A DNA stretch of 64,000 nucleotides from Candidatus Poribacteria bacterium WGA-3G (GTDB lineage Bacteria > Poribacteria > WGA-4E > WGA-3G). Numbering within the stretch: the first letter of the stretch is position 1; each line of letters starts with the position of its first letter. The notes under the pieces are model-generated. The model searched no databases and was not told the DNA's origin. It saw only the letters and a list, made by a program, of their open reading frames with translations. Of this stretch, positions 1-7,271 are shown one piece after another. The stretch spans positions 1 through 64,000 of the forward strand of contig ASZN01000010.1 of the NCBI GenBank assembly GCA_000406005.1, in the 5' to 3' direction. The position numbers were made by a program, and so were the translations under genes.

Positions 1-46
1 GGCGAAGTTACAAACCTTGAAGAAACACCCCAGCAAAAACCCTGCA
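1..46. repeat. Dispersed intergenic repeat, copy 1 of 3
   Basis: This stretch matches two others at 13699-13754 and 61301-61357. Shared blocks are GTTACAAACC, then AAACACCCCAGCAAAA and CCCTGCA. This copy has a few changes (GGCGAAG for GGCGGGG) and the similarity stops after CCCTGCA. All three copies lie outside genes. It may be cut by the window edge. The remaining 47-159 shows nothing recognisable. Confidence 0.6.
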
Positions 47-159
47 GTGGAGGACACGCGTCTCGTGCGGAATACGAAATTACCGATTTAAAAATTAATC
101 TTCATCAAACCGCACCTACCGGACATGGGGACCACAACGGTATTTTTTTTAACTGAACA

Positions 160-184
160 TAGATTCGGTTTCAAACCGAATCTA
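160..184. repeat. Perfect palindrome with TTTCAAA core
   Basis: Two 12-nt arms (TAGATTCGGTTT and its complement) flank a single central C. It lies 14 nt past the stop of the leftward gene at 198-875. In the leftward direction the hairpin is followed by A residues rather than a T-run, so it is not a standard intrinsic terminator. It belongs to a family of palindromes in this window that share the TTT(C/G)AAA core but have different arms. Confidence 0.65.
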
Positions 185-197
185 CTGGGACTGGAAC

Positions 198-875
198 TCA
201 ATGAAAATTAATTACGATGCCAAGTGAGGTGTCAGAGTTTTGAAAAGAAAAACCGAAACTCCCGACGATGCTCGTTGTTCGTGACATCTCAATTTCGATT
301 CCGACTTCTCCCAACAGGCTATTACTGGTATCAGTTTCTTCATCATCCCACAATTCATTGATTACAAGTGTCCAAAGATTTGAAGAATATATCCCAAAAT
401 ACGGTTTTAGGATCCAACCTGATTCTGTATCAAGGCGTTTGAATATACCACCGCCACCAGTAAGTCCGAGCGCGCGTGTCCGAATGAACGTTTCATCTAT
501 TGACGTATCAATCACTTCGGAATACGTAGCATTAAAACTCCCTATTAAAAAATAATCTAATCCCGTCTCTGATAAGGAGTCAACGCGGGTTATGGAAACC
601 GCACCTATAGGGGAAGGCGGAACTTCCAACACATCGTCGTCCTCATAGTCGTCAATGAGCGCAACGCCTGCAGAAAACGAAATCCTTAGATTGGAATCAA
701 TACCGTAGTCAAGAGTGCCGCTTATTGCTCTAATATCTTCAGTTGTACTGAGTCCAATTCCGATGCCGGATCTGCCAGTACGTAACTCGTATAAACTTGT
801 CTGTGAATAGGAAGTTGCAATAGGCAATAAAGCGAATACGAAAATAAGGCATGGGTATATTTTTTTAAATTGCAC
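198..875 (-). CDS. Predicted outer-membrane beta-barrel protein
   Basis: A secreted protein of 225 residues with no family I can name. The start is a GTG preceded by AAGGAG at 8 nt. Residues 1-25 form a signal peptide (KK, hydrophobic core, cleavage near SYSQT). The mature part alternates polar and hydrophobic residues in short strands with many Gly and aromatic residues, and it ends in Phe-His. This fits a small outer-membrane barrel (autotransporter or OmpW-like size). It stands alone, with repeats on both sides. The function is unknown; the barrel call is an inference from composition. Confidence 0.7.
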   Translation of the reverse strand: MQFKKIYPCLIFVFALLPIATSYSQTSLYELRTGRSGIGIGLSTTEDIRAISGTLDYGIDSNLRISFSAGVALIDDYEDDDVLEVPPSPIGAVSITRVDSLSETGLDYFLIGSFNATYSEVIDTSIDETFIRTRALGLTGGGGIFKRLDTESGWILKPYFGIYSSNLWTLVINELWDDEETDTSNSLLGEVGIEIEMSRTTSIVGSFGFSFQNSDTSLGIVINFH

Positions 876-982
876 TTTGTTGCTCCTTATACCATTTCTA
901 AATAAACGCCTATCATTAACAAAAAACTGGCTCGTAGTAGTGTTTCAACTTTGAATTTGAGAGCAGGTTCATAGTCGTGCGA

Positions 983-1017
983 TTTTGCGGCGTACTCGCT
1001 CATAAGCGACGTGCATC
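983..1017. repeat. 35-nt dispersed repeat module
   Basis: This module matches 38980-39014 at 31 of 35 positions. It begins TTTTGCGGCGTACTCGC and ends GTGCATC, and its middle can pair (ACTCGC with GCGA). It lies in the 390-nt gene-free stretch 876-1265, which also holds the MITE-like element at 1121-1240 and otherwise shows no gene. Confidence 0.55.
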
Positions 1018-1120
1018 ATCGCGCCTCGGACATGCAGATACCTCATAGCGTTCCAAAGTCTCTATAATGCAACTTTATTTTTTAGACTTGGTATTATGTC
1101 GGGTTCGTTGAGAAAGATGT

Positions 1121-1240
1121 AGGACTTACGCAATTTTGACTGCAGCCCGTTCTGTTAGATGAGAATTTTCGGAAAACACAGCGGTCTGGTGACACAAACT
1201 AAGAAGTTTGTGCTACAAAAGAGCAGCATGCGTAAGTCCT
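1121..1240. mobile_element. MITE-like element with target site duplication
   Basis: A 120-bp non-coding element. Its ends are perfect 12-bp inverted repeats, AGGACTTACGCA (1121-1132) and TGCGTAAGTCCT (1229-1240). Directly outside both ends is the 7-bp direct repeat AAGATGT (1114-1120 and 1241-1247), as expected of a target site duplication. Inside is a small hairpin, CACAAACT...AGTTTGTG, near 1192-1211. No transposase is encoded in it or in the window, so movement would need an enzyme acting in trans. Similar ends occur at 3075-3139 and 7151-7271. Confidence 0.75.
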
Positions 1241-1265
1241 AAGATGTAAATCCTGCTATCAACAT

Positions 1266-1847
1266 CTATGACGCGTCTTCGGGTTGTTCATCGACTGTGA
1301 AATCATACAAACCGTGTCGGTATACGATCACCATTTTCTCGGCGATCCGCGTGTAGAGTACATATTTGTCAAAGTGCTGGATCCAACCGCTCAAGACGTA
1401 TCCGGCGCGAGTGACGATGTTTACGTTGGATTTGTTATCCCTCGCCTGTTCGAGAATTTCGTCATCAACATGGTACCGGTCTGCTATCTCTTTAATCGGT
1501 TGAAGGTTCTCATTTTTCAAGGGTGTCCTAATTTTTATATGAGGTTTCAGGTCGGGCATTTTCTCCTTCGGAAATGCAAACAAAACATGTAGTTTCGGCA
1601 TCTTCATCACCTTACCATCGGGATTTTTGCCCCATATCGTATACGATTTCGTTCTGGATACGGACAGATCCTTTAGACCGGTATAAGTGACGAAGCGGAC
1701 GGGTTGCTCGAAATGTTGGTTTAGCATCTCGTTAGCATCCCAATTACCGCTTCCTTTCTCGGGTTGCTGCTGTTTTTCTGCTTGCGGTTCCGGTGTCTCA
1801 ACGTTTGGTTCGGATTGTTGTTCCTCTAAACCCAATTCAGTTCGCAT
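1266..1847 (-). CDS. Tandem Sm/Hfq-like domain protein
   Basis: A 193-residue protein whose C-terminal part (about 140-185) looks like an Hfq Sm fold. It has G149 followed by a strand, then FDKYVL (159-164), then IVYRHGLYDF (174-183), which lines up with the FDxFxVLL and VYKHAIS motifs of Hfq. Residues about 49-92 (VRFVTYTG, then YTIWG, then KLHVLFAF) repeat the same layout in weaker form, so the protein may carry two Sm modules. The N-terminus (1-45) is polar and rich in Gln, Glu and Pro. AGGAGA precedes the ATG. It starts 16 nt after the SLBB export gene, so the two are probably cotranscribed. Binding of RNA is an inference; the usual Hfq YKHA motif is changed to YRHG. Confidence 0.6.
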   Translation of the reverse strand: MRTELGLEEQQSEPNVETPEPQAEKQQQPEKGSGNWDANEMLNQHFEQPVRFVTYTGLKDLSVSRTKSYTIWGKNPDGKVMKMPKLHVLFAFPKEKMPDLKPHIKIRTPLKNENLQPIKEIADRYHVDDEILEQARDNKSNVNIVTRAGYVLSGWIQHFDKYVLYTRIAEKMVIVYRHGLYDFTVDEQPEDAS

Positions 1848-1863
1848 ATTTATATTCTCCTAT

Positions 1864-3036
1864 TCACTGCAATATTTGGAGTATAACGCTCACACCGCTG
1901 ATGACGATGACGGTGAAGGTGCTAACGAGGCTCCAATTTATCTGAAACTTTTTCTTAATCTCTAAGATATCGCCAGGGTAAAGTAAAACTTGTTGGTGTG
2001 TGCCTTCGGCTGGATTGAATGTGAACGGTACTTCTATAGTTGTACCGTCTTGATGGTGGATGATGACCTCTTTGCGGTTCGCTGAGACATCGAACCCGCC
2101 ACCGAGAGCAACGGCTTGCGAGAGGTTCAACGGTCCACGAACGCGTTGAGGTCCAGGGTTTCGGATATAACCTGTTACATAGATAGGTTCTGTTTTAAAG
2201 ACGTTAGGGACAAACAGCACATCGCCGTCTGATAGCGTCGGGGGCGGTTGATTGTTCGGTGGAGATTTCCAAAACTGTTCGGAGAGATTGAATTCGGAGC
2301 GTTTACCGTTTTTCTCAACCTTTACAACTGTCGTCAGGTCGGCTTCTTGTGTGGGGCCACCTGCGCGCGCCAGGGCATGTGAGATACCGATCGCACCACG
2401 CACAAAGATTTTTCCAGGGGTCTGTACCTGTCCTTGCACCTCAACGACACTCAGCGGCATGACGAAAACGAGATCGTTGATGTTGAGGCGGATATCGCGG
2501 TAAGGACTATTGGTCGAAAGATCGTAGGTTTCAACGGTTTCCGTGGTGTCTTTGCGGATTAATTGGACACCTTGTCGGTCGGCGTTCTCACCCATACCAC
2601 CTGCAAGTGCGATCGCACGGTATAGGTCGATGTCGGTCTCTGGTGATATGACGTAACGTCCTGGTGTTTTCACTGCGCCACCAACAAAAACACCGTTCTT
2701 TTGCAGCACAAGCGACACCATAACGACAGGTTTAGTGACGTGGTTATCGGTTACGAGAAAAATACGAATCAAGTGATTGACAGTTGTCACTGTTGCACCA
2801 GCGACATCAAATTCACGGCCGAAATAGTTGATTCTTCCATCTTCACGGACTTCGACAGAATGCGTATATTCCGGTTGTCCAACGACAGCGATGAGGAGTG
2901 TATCCCCCTTTTTGATACGGTAAACATCACCAAAAAGCGTAGGACTCGCCATGAAAAATAATAAAAAAATAAGACAAGCTTGCAAGCGACAACACGTTGT
3001 CCAGTAAACTTGCAAGCTTCGGAAATGACTGGTCAT
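1864..3036 (-). CDS. Polysaccharide export protein with SLBB domains
   Basis: A Wza-family periplasmic or outer-membrane export protein of 390 residues. A signal-like hydrophobic stretch at about 20-36 is followed by a Poly_export domain (about 38-115, starting YRIKKGDTL). Three SLBB domains follow, near 117-190, 195-270 and 285-355, each with the VxGxVxxPG start and an AGG or GGG turn. A hydrophobic C-terminal helix (about 368-390) probably anchors it in the membrane. Members of this family form the channel for capsule or exopolysaccharide. No glycosyltransferases lie beside it; its only partner is the Sm-like gene downstream. AGAGA precedes the ATG at moderate spacing. Confidence 0.85.
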   Translation of the reverse strand: MTSHFRSLQVYWTTCCRLQACLIFLLFFMASPTLFGDVYRIKKGDTLLIAVVGQPEYTHSVEVREDGRINYFGREFDVAGATVTTVNHLIRIFLVTDNHVTKPVVMVSLVLQKNGVFVGGAVKTPGRYVISPETDIDLYRAIALAGGMGENADRQGVQLIRKDTTETVETYDLSTNSPYRDIRLNINDLVFVMPLSVVEVQGQVQTPGKIFVRGAIGISHALARAGGPTQEADLTTVVKVEKNGKRSEFNLSEQFWKSPPNNQPPPTLSDGDVLFVPNVFKTEPIYVTGYIRNPGPQRVRGPLNLSQAVALGGGFDVSANRKEVIIHHQDGTTIEVPFTFNPAEGTHQQVLLYPGDILEIKKKFQINWSLVSTFTVIVISGVSVILQILQ

Positions 3037-3074
3037 AGTATTTCTCTAAGAGATCTCACGGATATAATTTATTT

Positions 3075-3139
3075 AGGACTTAGGCAAAATCCATTCATTT
3101 GCTTGTGGAATTTTGGTATTCCCGATATGCTTAAGTCCT
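3075..3139. mobile_element. Short degenerate MITE-like element
   Basis: The ends AGGACTTAGGCA (3075-3086) and TGCTTAAGTCCT (3128-3139) are inverted repeats matching at 11 of 12 positions. They are nearly the same as the ends of the element at 1121-1240. The interior is only about 40 nt. Flanks are AT-rich (TTTATTT and GTTTATG) without an exact target duplication, so this may be an older or deleted copy. It lies in the short gap between two leftward genes. Confidence 0.5.
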
Positions 3140-3146
3140 GTTTATG

Positions 3147-3359
3147 TTAACTCGAGGTGTCGTCATTTTCAAAGAGGTTGAGTTGTTCTGATAGGGTGTC
3201 AAGCTGCCGATGCGTCCTAAACCGCTTCGTCGGTGGTCTCCGCCAATGTTCTTTGACGTGGCTGCCGTTAGACCTACGGTGTGCCCGGACATAAATCTTT
3301 CCGTTCATGCGAACGTGAGATTTGGCTTCTTTAATGAGATAGAGTTGCTTGGCTTCCAT
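3147..3359 (-). CDS. Small basic hypothetical protein
   Basis: A 70-residue protein rich in Arg, His and Lys. The central part (KIYVRAHRRSNGSHVKEHWR) has the xVRxxxRxxGxxVxxHxR pattern seen in small basic bacterial proteins of unknown function. The C-terminus is acidic (FENDDTSS). It starts 21 nt after the zinc-ribbon gene at 3381-3728 on the same strand, with a GGCAGG-like site ahead of the ATG, so the two probably form an operon. No function can be assigned. Confidence 0.55.
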   Translation of the reverse strand: MEAKQLYLIKEAKSHVRMNGKIYVRAHRRSNGSHVKEHWRRPPTKRFRTHRQLDTLSEQLNLFENDDTSS

Positions 3360-3380
3360 AACGTCCTGCCTGTATGTGTG

Positions 3381-3728
3381 TCACTCTTCTTTTAGTGAAT
3401 TGAAATAGGCTTTAAGACATTCCCGCGCTTGTGGAACTAAATTCGTTGGCACAAGTATATCGCCCCATTCGGATTGCGTGGCGTTCCCCTTCACACCCCC
3501 ATAATTCGGGACATCATGGCAGCGGACATAGACGAGGATATTGCTATCCTCTAAGACACTTCGGAGGATATTTGCGGCTAATTCGTTCGGGACAGATTCA
3601 ATGGCGTACCAGTCCCCATATTCCGAAATCTCGGTTTGTGCCGCTTGCGGCACGAGGTCTATCTGGCAATCCGGACATATCGAGATAGCTTCTTTATACG
3701 TAGCGTTGCATTGTGGACAAAACGGCAT
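3381..3728 (-). CDS. Zinc-ribbon protein with DUF2007-like domain
   Basis: A 115-residue protein. The ATG at 3728 is chosen because AAGGAGG lies just upstream; a longer reading to 3806 adds a basic stretch with no ribosome site. Residues 1-25 hold a zinc ribbon, CPQC and CPDC, 13 residues apart. The rest (about 37-112, from GDWYAIESVPNELAANIL to VPTNLVPQARE) resembles DUF2007, a putative signal-transducing domain in which residues around an N/E-rich helix may bind a ligand. A good leftward promoter lies at 3852-3880. The small basic gene at 3147-3359 follows. Confidence 0.75.
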   Translation of the reverse strand: MPFCPQCNATYKEAISICPDCQIDLVPQAAQTEISEYGDWYAIESVPNELAANILRSVLEDSNILVYVRCHDVPNYGGVKGNATQSEWGDILVPTNLVPQARECLKAYFNSLKEE

Positions 3729-3851
3729 GGTGTTCCTCCTTGTGGACAGGCGAGGTGGGAACCTTAACAGCAGAAGCGTATTCGTTCTTATGCTGCGCCA
3801 CGCCAAGGTGCATTCAACTTTAAGGAGTTACGCTGATACGTTTATTATATT

Positions 3852-3880
3852 ATGGTAACACAGTTACACAAATTTGTCAA
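3852..3880 (-). promoter_or_regulatory. Sigma-70-like promoter for the zinc-ribbon gene
   Basis: Read leftward: TTGACA (3880-3875), 17-nt spacer, then TACCAT (3857-3852) with TG one base before it. It would give a leader of roughly 115 nt before the ATG at 3728. Confidence 0.55.
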
Positions 3881-3904
3881 ACAAAAAAGAATTGGATTGA
3901 AATG

Positions 3905-4726
3905 TTATTCTTCAAATTTCCAGAGGCGTCGCGCCGTTTTACCTAAGACCCATTCGTGATCCTCTGGTGTGAAGAAATCCATTTCATCTCGGACGACAGC
4001 TAAAGTTTCAGCATAACTGGCACGCTTGAGACAGACGGGCCAATCGGTGCCCCACATAATCCGGGAACCACCGAACGCTTGATACACTTTCTTGACCTGC
4101 TCAAATGTGTCTGCCCATGGATACCCCGTTTTCGAGATTGACCACGTATGGCTTATTTTAACATAGACGCGTGGGAAGCGTGCAAGATTGAGAAGCAGTT
4201 GGAGTTTGTCCGGTGCGTCAGGCGAACAGTCCGCCATGTGATCTATGACGACATCAAGGTCCGGATGCTGTTCCAGAAGTGGCACGAGGTCGACCAATCG
4301 TTCGACACCAGTGAGAATCAGCATCGGTACACCGAGCGTCTCGGCACGTTGAAAGATAGGTAGCATCAACGGTCCCGTAAACCAATCGCCTGCAGCCCCG
4401 ACAGACGGACTCAGGCGCACGCCGTGAAATCCGTGATCCTCAGTCCAACGACTGAGATGGTCTGCTGCGTCAGGAACTTCAGGGTTAATCCGACAGACAC
4501 CCATGAATTTATCGGGGTACCGCTTCATCACGTCCGCCGCGTAGCTATTATCCCAACGGTAGTGGATGACTTGAACGAGGACGGTTTTTTCGACACCGTT
4601 TGCCGCCATTAATTCCAAAAGCATCTCCGCCGTTGCGTCTTCCGCCGGTGGACTCGTTGTCTCTGGTGCCCACGGAAACCGCGGATCGTTTTTCCAAACG
4701 TGAACATGTGGATCAATAATTTGCAT
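3905..4726 (-). CDS. Amidohydrolase-family metal-dependent hydrolase
   Basis: A 273-residue TIM-barrel hydrolase of the Amidohydro_2 group (COG3618, which holds fuconolactonases, rhamnonolactonases and related lactonases). The N-terminus IDPHVHVW is the HxH metal site. VIDHMAD near 160 and GTDWPV near 225 are the later conserved His and Asp motifs. It is full length. The ATG is preceded by AAGGAG that lies in the last codons of the upstream membrane-protein gene, 2 nt away, so translation is probably coupled. A sugar-lactone substrate is the likeliest guess, but the sequence does not decide it. Confidence 0.8.
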   Translation of the reverse strand: MQIIDPHVHVWKNDPRFPWAPETTSPPAEDATAEMLLELMAANGVEKTVLVQVIHYRWDNSYAADVMKRYPDKFMGVCRINPEVPDAADHLSRWTEDHGFHGVRLSPSVGAAGDWFTGPLMLPIFQRAETLGVPMLILTGVERLVDLVPLLEQHPDLDVVIDHMADCSPDAPDKLQLLLNLARFPRVYVKISHTWSISKTGYPWADTFEQVKKVYQAFGGSRIMWGTDWPVCLKRASYAETLAVVRDEMDFFTPEDHEWVLGKTARRLWKFEE

Positions 4727-4728
4727 AT

Positions 4729-5721
4729 CTATTGCTCCTTGGGTCTATTCAAGAACCCATACACGCCTAAAGGCAGGCAGTAAATTAGAATCAGAATGTG
4801 TAGGCTGAAACCTGTGACAGTTGCTACCTCTACCGATGTCCCGAAATGTTTTAGCAACCAGACGAATGGGTACTCTGTTGTTCCGAAGTTCCCGACCGTC
4901 TGAACTGGTAGTAGGTTGAAGACGTTGGTGTATGCAAGTGCGAACAATACTTGCAGTATCGGCACATCAACCCCCATTTCGATAACAAGGTAACACTGAA
5001 ACCCGAAACGGATGACAAGACACAGTACGGAATATACCCAGACTTCCAGAAACCGACGGTTCGATCGGAACGCCGTGAGCTCCTGCAGCACGAGCATCCC
5101 CTTGTTAACAACCCATGACACGGGTCGTTTCTCAAGACGTAACAGCGGAGCGGCACATAGATCGGCAATCCTCATACAGACGTTCGGTGCAACAGAAACA
5201 AAGACCACGGTCGCGATTAATCCGCTGCCTATCAGGAGCGGCATAAGATAGAAAAAAGCACCTAAGAAGGTATCACGCAATGCGTCGCGTAGGAGCCATA
5301 CCGTCGCGATTACCAAGCCTATCAGGAGTATCAGATCTATCAAACTTGCGACCAGAAGCGAGGCGATCCCTTGTGTCGCGTCCACTTTCTGACGGCGTTG
5401 CATGAGATAGACGTAAGAGACATCTCCTGTCCGCATCGGAAGGATGTTGCCCCAAAAGGTGTGCAACGCAAGGATCGGAAAGATCCGATAGACACTGCTA
5501 TCGAGGTTAAGGAGCGCACGAAAACGCAATGCTTTCGCCAGCACTAACACACAGTAACAGGTGAAACCGATAAGGAGTGCCTTTATGGATAATCGACCGA
5601 GGGTTTGCGGTATCTGTTGGAGATCAATCTCTTTTAAGAGGAAGTATGTTATGATGACTGCCAGTACCGTTGGTAAACCGATCTTGGTAACCCGCTGGAG
5701 TTGTTCTCTGTTCAAAGGCAC
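4729..5721 (-). CDS. LPG-synthase-type membrane protein (UPF0104)
   Basis: A 330-residue integral membrane protein with about eight hydrophobic helices. It matches the lysylphosphatidylglycerol synthase TM region family (UPF0104), with the typical segments ALRFRALL near 66, LPMRTGDVSYVYLM near 94 and FNLLPVQTVGNFGTTEYPFV near 270-290. The C-terminal aminoacyl-transferase domain of MprF is absent, as in many stand-alone members thought to move lipids or glycolipids across the inner membrane. The start is GTG; the ribosome site is weak. A strong leftward promoter lies 48 nt upstream. It is the first gene of a two-gene operon with the amidohydrolase. Confidence 0.8.
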   Translation of the reverse strand: MPLNREQLQRVTKIGLPTVLAVIITYFLLKEIDLQQIPQTLGRLSIKALLIGFTCYCVLVLAKALRFRALLNLDSSVYRIFPILALHTFWGNILPMRTGDVSYVYLMQRRQKVDATQGIASLLVASLIDLILLIGLVIATVWLLRDALRDTFLGAFFYLMPLLIGSGLIATVVFVSVAPNVCMRIADLCAAPLLRLEKRPVSWVVNKGMLVLQELTAFRSNRRFLEVWVYSVLCLVIRFGFQCYLVIEMGVDVPILQVLFALAYTNVFNLLPVQTVGNFGTTEYPFVWLLKHFGTSVEVATVTGFSLHILILIYCLPLGVYGFLNRPKEQ

Positions 5722-5768
5722 GCTCGCTATATGTTATGTTCAGTTATCTACGTTAAAGGATTCGTATT

Positions 5769-5797
5769 ATGATATATGTTGCCGGTTTAATTGTCAA
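5769..5797 (-). promoter_or_regulatory. Promoter for the UPF0104-amidohydrolase operon
   Basis: Read leftward: TTGACA (5797-5792), a 17-nt spacer, and TATCAT (5774-5769). It lies about 48 nt before the GTG start at 5721. Confidence 0.6.
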
Positions 5798-5819
5798 GGG
5801 AAACTATTTTTTTAAAGAC

Positions 5820-5848
5820 TTGCTTTTTTCTTTTTGGCATTCTATAAT
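5820..5848 (+). promoter_or_regulatory. Possible promoter for the MFS gene
   Basis: TATAAT at 5843-5848 with TTGCTT 17 nt upstream, in the divergent space between two genes. The -35 is a partial match. The ATG at 5905 is 56 nt downstream. Confidence 0.4.
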
Positions 5849-5904
5849 ATCCGTCTATCTCACAATTGTCCGATTTTAATAGAAACGCGGTATGATTTCA
5901 TTCT

Positions 5905-7131
5905 ATGAATAACATCCCAGATTCCTCAAAACCCTCTACTCGGCAGAAGTTCTATTTCCTGACGTTTTTACATACCGTTCTTGATTCCTACGCAACGCTT
6001 CTATCACACCTGCAACCGCTCCTACTGACGAAGTTAGCGACAACTGCGGCACGGAACAGTTTAGCGGGAAACTTCGTTTCAATTTACAGTGTATTTAGCT
6101 CATTCGGACAGGTCCTCTTTGGCTGGTTGTCAGATCGGCTGCGGACAGTGCATTTTCTGACGATCGGCGTGGCGTTTAGCGCGATCGGTTTAAGTCTATT
6201 GTGGCTCGCGCCATCCGCTAATATTGTATATCTGCTGTTGGCTATTGGTGGTATTGGGGTCGCTGCGTTCCATCCGCAGGCGACAACTTATGCTGGCGCA
6301 CTTGCTTCCGAGCAGCGAGGGATGGGTATCTCCATTTTTCTGACAGGTGGCAACATCGGACGTGCACTCGGTCCGGTGGTGCTCCTATTCATTCCGTACC
6401 GTTTCGGTATGGAATACCTCGTTTGGGAGATGATACCCGGTTTAGTTGTGGCGTTGCTGGTGCCAAAAGTATTAAGATTTGAGAAAACACTCGATTTAAC
6501 TGCCAGTACGAGAGGAACGCCAACCGATGCGCAGATCCCGCAAGAACCGTTTTGGAGCGTTGCTTCACCGCGTATGCTCCCTCTCATCGTGCTTTTCGTA
6601 ATTGCGGCGATGCGTACCGTTACACTCACCGGTATAGAAACCTTTCTTTCTGTCCATTTAGCCGATCAAGGCTACTCAGACCAAGGACGTTCTCTGGTCC
6701 TCGCACTCTTTATTTTTGCGGGATCTATGGGTATTTTGTCAAGTGGGTGGCTTATGAGTCGCATCAACACTTATGTACTGTTATTGGTATCGCTTCTCGG
6801 TGCGCCACCACTTCTTTACGGGTCGTTGCACACCGACGGGTTTAGTTTCCTTGCACTCCTCTTTTTAGGCAATGTGGTTCTCACGAGTTCCATAACCGTT
6901 AACATTGTCCTTGCACAGATAATGTTGCACGGACACGAAAGCATCGCCTCCGGTGTTATGATGGGTGCTGCCTGGGGTGTCGGAGGGTTTTTGAATAAGA
7001 TTGTCGGTGTTTTGGGAGATAAATTCGGTTTGCCGATTGTGTTAGACGGTTTGGTGATGCTTCCGTTAGTACTCGCCCCGCTCCTCATCCTCCTACGCGA
7101 TCAGCCAGACTTGTCGAAACCCAGCGTGTGA
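5905..7131 (+). CDS. MFS transporter, fosmidomycin-resistance-like
   Basis: A 408-residue major facilitator superfamily protein with about 12 hydrophobic helices. The segment GWLSDRLRT near residue 74 is the MFS loop 2-3 motif, and the GGIGVAAFHPQATTYAGAL stretch near 114 is typical of Fsr-type exporters (fosmidomycin resistance family). The repeat of the motif after the central loop (LSSGWLMSRIN) is also visible. The central loop (about 195-210) is polar. It stands alone, running away from the lipid-related operon. The substrate is unknown; Fsr relatives export small drugs, but that is known only for the family. Confidence 0.8.
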   Translation: MNNIPDSSKPSTRQKFYFLTFLHTVLDSYATLLSHLQPLLLTKLATTAARNSLAGNFVSIYSVFSSFGQVLFGWLSDRLRTVHFLTIGVAFSAIGLSLLWLAPSANIVYLLLAIGGIGVAAFHPQATTYAGALASEQRGMGISIFLTGGNIGRALGPVVLLFIPYRFGMEYLVWEMIPGLVVALLVPKVLRFEKTLDLTASTRGTPTDAQIPQEPFWSVASPRMLPLIVLFVIAAMRTVTLTGIETFLSVHLADQGYSDQGRSLVLALFIFAGSMGILSSGWLMSRINTYVLLLVSLLGAPPLLYGSLHTDGFSFLALLFLGNVVLTSSITVNIVLAQIMLHGHESIASGVMMGAAWGVGGFLNKIVGVLGDKFGLPIVLDGLVMLPLVLAPLLILLRDQPDLSKPSV

Positions 7132-7150
7132 AGTCGTTCCTTAAAAATCA

Positions 7151-7271
7151 AGGCTTACGCTGTGCTCTTGCAAACGTGGTTTGAAACCACGTCGGTGATA
7201 CGCAGATTCCCGCAGGCGGGGTTTCAAACCCCGCCCAACACCGGTAATACGCAGAAAATTGTGTAAATCCT
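7151..7271. mobile_element. MITE-like element carrying two TTTSAAA palindromes
   Basis: Degenerate inverted ends AGGCTTACGC (7151) and GTGTAAATCCT (to 7271) enclose 121 bp, almost the same size as the element at 1121-1240. Inside are two perfect palindromes: arms ACGTGGTTT around G at 7174-7192, and arms GGCGGGGTTT around C at 7215-7235. Each is followed by a near copy of CGGTGATACGCAGA. Flanks are AAAAATCA and AAAAATTCC, suggesting a worn target duplication. The right end overlaps the last bases of the stop codon of the gene at 7270-8361. Confidence 0.5.

Noticed and set aside
160..184. Palindrome as an intrinsic terminator of the leftward barrel gene
   Set aside because: In the leftward direction the hairpin is followed by A residues, so the needed T-run is absent.
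3381..3806. Longer start of the zinc-ribbon protein at 3806
   Set aside because: The extra 26 residues are basic and unlike the family, while AAGGAGG lies just before the ATG at 3728.
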